Source: Chloroflexota bacterium
Lineage (GTDB): Bacteria > Chloroflexota > Anaerolineae > Anaerolineales > Villigracilaceae
Assembly: GCA_021796315.1 (NCBI GenBank)
Contig: JAJYOH010000253.1
Location: forward strand, 1-8,203
Length of the DNA stretch: 8,203 nucleotides
Reading direction: 5' to 3'
In this document: positions 6,275 to 8,203 of the stretch, one piece after another
Numbering within the stretch: position 1 is the stretch's first letter
Layout of the letters: the number at the start of each line of letters is the position of its first letter
Made by a program: the position numbers and the translations under genes
The notes under the pieces: generated by a model
The model's database searches: none
What the model was told of the DNA's origin: nothing
The model's input: only the letters and a program-made list of their open reading frames with translations

Positions 6275-6318
6275 GGTGCTTCAATTTTTTGCACTGTGGT
6301 GAAATTTCCTACACTTCT

Positions 6319-6346
6319 CTAATTTCCACCGCCTAATTTCCACCGC
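6319..6346. repeat. 14-base perfect tandem duplication
   Basis: CTAATTTCCACCGC occurs twice head to tail (6319-6332 and 6333-6346), ending two bases before a TTGACA box. A diverged inverted form, GTGGTGAAATTT, is at 6296-6307. It may be a slippage duplication or a doubled activator site just above the -35. Confidence 0.85.
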
Positions 6347-6347
6347 C

Positions 6348-6376
6348 TTGACAAAAATTTAACTCGCATATAAAGT
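6348..6376 (+). promoter_or_regulatory. Sigma-70-type promoter of the MarR-like remnant
   Basis: A perfect -35 TTGACA is at 6348-6353. The -10 can be read as TAAAGT (6371-6376, 17-base spacer) or TATAAA (6369-6374, 15-base spacer). It is followed by an operator-like palindrome, a ribosome binding site and an ATG in the right order. It is the best -35 in the window, yet drives only a broken reading frame. Confidence 0.6.
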
Positions 6377-6391
6377 TAAGGCCGCTTAACT
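6374..6391. promoter_or_regulatory. Palindromic operator overlapping the promoter
   Basis: AGTTAAG - gccg - CTTAACT is a perfect inverted repeat of seven bases per arm with a 4-base centre, overlapping or touching the -10 box. A third half site, CTTAACT (6402-6408), abuts the ATG, 17 bases from the second. Size, symmetry and position fit a dimeric winged-helix repressor that blocks its own promoter, as MarR proteins do. That the vanished neighbour was its ligand is inferred. Confidence 0.6.
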
Positions 6392-6408
6392 AAAAAGAAG
6401 GCTTAACT

Positions 6409-6513
6409 ATGACCGACTAGGTTCAATTATCGAAGATCATCCGCAAATGGATGGACACATTCATGCACCGCTCGATGCGTCAATTCCTTCCCCAGCTACC
6501 CAACGCTAGCTGA
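6409..6513 (+). pseudogene. Broken MarR-like regulator, N-terminal remnant
   Basis: ATG6409 has a good ribosome binding site (AAGAAGG, 6395-6401), but codon 4 is TAG. Read through, the frame gives VQLSKIIRKWMDTFMHRSMR, then QFLPQLPNAS and a TGA at 6511. The first stretch is an amphipathic helix of the kind that opens MarR-family repressors of the xxLxxxIxxWMxxFxxRSM type. The PQL that follows too soon looks like the MPQL of the next helix after an internal deletion. The winged-helix core and C-terminus are missing, since the end of the convergent YcaQ-like gene begins at 6548. The palindromic operator upstream supports the MarR reading. Family assignment rests on about 25 residues and memory of relatives, so it is tentative; that no intact gene starts here is certain. 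Confidence 0.5.
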
Positions 6514-6547
6514 AATCAAGCAATGACTGATCTCACGCGCCTAAGCT

Positions 6548-7804
6548 CTACGGGATGAAGTTGGTCGCGCGTCGGCGCAGGAGCGACTCGGAAATGGCCT
6601 TCACATTCAGCTTGTCCGCGCCAAGAAACGTAACGAAGCGCGCGAAGCCGCGGGCCAACGCCTCCGCAAAGGCCTCATCTTTGCCGAGAGCCTTATTCTC
6701 CAACCACAAACCGAGGATGACAAACGTATTCGTCGCTCGGTCGAATTTGCTGTCGAAGCGCGCCACAAGCCGGTCGCCCCACAAGATTGGCAACGCATAA
6801 TAGCCGAACTTGCGCTGGTGCTCGGGCTTGTACACCTCCCACACATAATCGAAGCCGAACAAAACCTTGGCCCGCCCGCGTGCGCTGACGGGGTCTAGCG
6901 GCGCGAGGAAGACGACTTCTTCCGTCGCGATCGTCTCCAACGATGTCCATGCCTTCGGGATGCGTCCAGCGCTTAAGTCGCGCAACGTCCTGGCGTCACT
7001 GCCCAGCGCGTAGTGCAACGCCTTCCAGCCTTCCACCTGCACCTCGATCAAATCACCGTCAGCTAACATCCCCTCACGCATCTTCTGCGCGGCGCGATCC
7101 GGTTCACCGCGCCCGTGATACCCTTCAGGCGTACGGCTGATCCGCGTCAGGCCGTTGAAGCCAACTTCCTTTTTGATCAGGAAACGATCCGCCTCGGCCT
7201 CACTGCTCTCGTAAATCAAATGTGCGGGCGCGACTTTTTCCGTGAGAGCATATACGCGCTCGAATCGCTCGCGGTGGTGTGTCATCACTTCGCCGGTGCG
7301 CCACAAATAATACAAAGCCAGCGCGCTATCCTTGCGGCCGCGGTAACTTTGCGTCCGGGTGCGCGTTGCCATCTCGAAGTCACGGTTGCTCACGACATCG
7401 CGCTCGCGCAAAATGGTCCGCATCTCCGCGATGGCGTCCGCATGCTCGCGGGCCATGTGGTGAATCCGCGAGTCGCCGGAGTGGCCGTCGCGCTCGCGGC
7501 GCATGACCACGCGCCAATGTGGCAATTCGTCCATTGGTCGGGTGGCCAGCCAGCCTCCCCAATCGAAGAACTTGCGCTGACGATACGTCACGTCCTCCCA
7601 CAGGCCCGGTGTGTAATCGAGCACGCGGCTATGCAGGGTGATGTCCTGACTACGAGCAGTGATTTGCAACGGGTCGAGTTGCAAATACTCCATGGCACGC
7701 ATGGCTCGCTCCGTACCCTTGACGCCGCGCCAGCGCCGCCCGGGCCATAGTCCCTGCTTGCCGAGAATGAAACGCCGAGCTGTTTCGAGGTCAATGGTTA
7801 GCAT
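6548..7804 (-). CDS. YcaQ/AlkX-like DNA glycosylase, HTH_42 winged-helix family
   Basis: A 418-residue cytoplasmic protein of the HTH_42 family (COG3214), close to the E. coli YcaQ (AlkX) length. Characterised members are monofunctional glycosylases that remove bulky alkylated bases and unhook interstrand DNA crosslinks. The N-terminal helix pair leads to MEYLQLDPLQITARSQDITLHSR (38-60); Gln42 and Asp44 make the QxD catalytic motif of the YcaQ/AlkX branch, as opposed to QxQ in the AlkZ branch. The middle is winged-helix tandem sequence. The C-terminal block is well conserved: FLAPLDPVSARGR, then FGFDYVWEVYKPEHQRKFGYYALPILWGDRLVARFDSKFDR. ATG7804 has no Shine-Dalgarno, and a TACAAT lies four bases before it, so the message may be nearly leaderless. 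The partial DinB-like gene is 73 bases upstream on the same strand. Its 3' end meets the MarR-like remnant. Activity on crosslinks is inferred from family. Confidence 0.85.
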   Translation of the reverse strand: MLTIDLETARRFILGKQGLWPGRRWRGVKGTERAMRAMEYLQLDPLQITARSQDITLHSRVLDYTPGLWEDVTYRQRKFFDWGGWLATRPMDELPHWRVVMRRERDGHSGDSRIHHMAREHADAIAEMRTILRERDVVSNRDFEMATRTRTQSYRGRKDSALALYYLWRTGEVMTHHRERFERVYALTEKVAPAHLIYESSEAEADRFLIKKEVGFNGLTRISRTPEGYHGRGEPDRAAQKMREGMLADGDLIEVQVEGWKALHYALGSDARTLRDLSAGRIPKAWTSLETIATEEVVFLAPLDPVSARGRAKVLFGFDYVWEVYKPEHQRKFGYYALPILWGDRLVARFDSKFDRATNTFVILGLWLENKALGKDEAFAEALARGFARFVTFLGADKLNVKAISESLLRRRATNFIP

Positions 7805-7808
7805 AAGG

Positions 7809-7822
7809 ATTGTATTATTATC
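7809..7822 (-). promoter_or_regulatory. Possible -10 boxes giving a leaderless or very short leader
   Basis: Read on the - strand, TACAAT (7814-7809) is four bases before the ATG of the YcaQ-like gene and GATAAT (7822-7817) eight bases further up. Either would start transcription within a few bases of the start codon, which fits the missing ribosome binding site. No good -35 is seen; GTGAAC at normal distance matches weakly. Confidence 0.3.
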
Positions 7823-7825
7823 TGT

Positions 7826-7843
7826 GCATCGAGTTCACGATGC
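7826..7843. promoter_or_regulatory. Short inverted repeat upstream of the YcaQ-like gene
   Basis: GCATCG - agttca... - CGATGC: six-base arms at 7826-7831 and 7838-7843 around a 6-base centre. It covers the place where the -35 of the YcaQ-like gene would be. It could be a repressor site. The stem is too short and lacks a T-run on either strand, so it is not a good terminator for the DinB-like gene. Arms this short can arise by chance. Confidence 0.3.
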
Positions 7844-7877
7844 GTCCAATCTGCTGTTGGGATAAAGAACACTTGGA

Positions 7878-8203
7878 CTAGCGAATAGTGACCTGCCCGA
7901 CCCAGCCGGGTGCAGAGCCGGTCTTCTGTCCCAGAAGCATGTTCAACTGTGCGGTGTGTTCCTGGACATGCCGCATGGTATAGAGTAGCAACTCGGCGAC
8001 GGTCTTGACACGCCAGTTCTCCCGAACGTGTTGAGGTTCGTTTTCGTCGGCAAGACTCTCAATTTTTGCATGGCACTTGGCGCGTGCATATTCCAGATAG
8101 GTTTGAAGCTCCTGCTTAGTGTATGCCCGCTCCGGTAACACAGCATCCATTTCCAGTTCCGAGACAGTAAAGGGCGCGGGAACGCTGAATCCATCTGCCG
8201 AAT
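7878..8203 (-). CDS. DinB-family protein, partial (C-terminal part)
   Basis: The last 107 residues of a protein whose frame stays open to the right edge, so its start lies outside the window. The visible part starts SADGFSVPAPFTVSELEMDAVLPERAYTK and contains VAELLLYTMRHVQEHTAQLNMLLGQ. The RHVQEH motif supplies two of the three metal-binding histidines of the DinB/YfiT four-helix fold; the first His would lie in the missing N-terminal part. Families with this fold include thiol S-transferases (bacillithiol, mycothiol) and many uncharacterised stress proteins; a precise role cannot be given. The internal ATG at 8150 is not the start, because conserved sequence continues ahead of it. It reads toward the YcaQ-like gene with a 73-base gap, so the two may share transcription. 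Confidence 0.8.
   Translation of the reverse strand, partial: SADGFSVPAPFTVSELEMDAVLPERAYTKQELQTYLEYARAKCHAKIESLADENEPQHVRENWRVKTVAELLLYTMRHVQEHTAQLNMLLGQKTGSAPGWVGQVTIR

Noticed and set aside
6447..6509. Short + strand frame starting with ATG inside the MarR-like remnant
   Set aside because: Only about 20 codons, without a ribosome binding site, and out of frame with the MarR-like residues.
7115..7750. Long + strand open frame antisense to the YcaQ-like gene
   Set aside because: It lacks any recognisable motif, is full of composition-driven residues, and overlaps completely a gene with strong family conservation on the other strand.
7878..8150. Complete small DinB gene starting at the internal ATG at 8150
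   Set aside because: The frame stays open to the edge and the residues before that Met fit the family, so the gene is partial.

Overview
The window looks like a stretch of bacterial chromosome of moderate GC content. Shine-Dalgarno sites are clear, genes are tightly packed, and two genes appear to use TTG starts. The gene families and the intergenic repeats would suit an environmental Chloroflexota (Anaerolineae-like) genome, but that assignment is from general impression only; no marker gene is present to prove it.

Left part (1-5790): six genes on the + strand are closely spaced (gaps of 8 to 88 bases) and end at a strong intrinsic terminator, so they read as one operon. In order they are a MaoC-type enoyl-CoA hydratase, a CitE/HpcH-type CoA-ester lyase, a ten-helix EamA/DMT transporter, a short-chain dehydrogenase, a membrane acyltransferase (family 3, OafA-like) and an M20 metallopeptidase. 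The first two form a hydratase plus C-C lyase pair of the kind that degrades C5 dicarboxylyl-CoA esters (itaconate or mesaconate type). The transporter and dehydrogenase may serve the same substrate. The acyltransferase and peptidase are harder to connect to it. Degenerate period-8 repeats of the CACAAAGG / CTTTGTGG kind lie directly before the first and second genes and run into their ribosome binding sites.

Middle part (5791-6547): a small DUF4258 gene stands alone between two intrinsic terminators. After it comes a regulatory island with a 14-base tandem duplication, a TTGACA promoter, a palindromic operator and a ribosome binding site. These lead into a wrecked gene start whose readable residues resemble the first helix of a MarR-family repressor. 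The control region looks intact while the gene has stop codons and is cut off, which suggests a rearrangement scar.

Right part (6548-8203): two genes on the - strand converge on that scar. One is a full-length YcaQ/AlkX-like DNA glycosylase of the HTH_42 family with a QxD motif. Upstream of it is the C-terminal part of a DinB-fold protein that runs off the window edge. A short inverted repeat and a possible near-leaderless promoter lie between them.

No RNA genes, CRISPR array, complete insertion sequence or replication origin was seen. The window mostly contains known families. The unusual items are the repeats that merge with ribosome binding sites, the orphaned MarR-like control region, and the mixed content of the six-gene operon.
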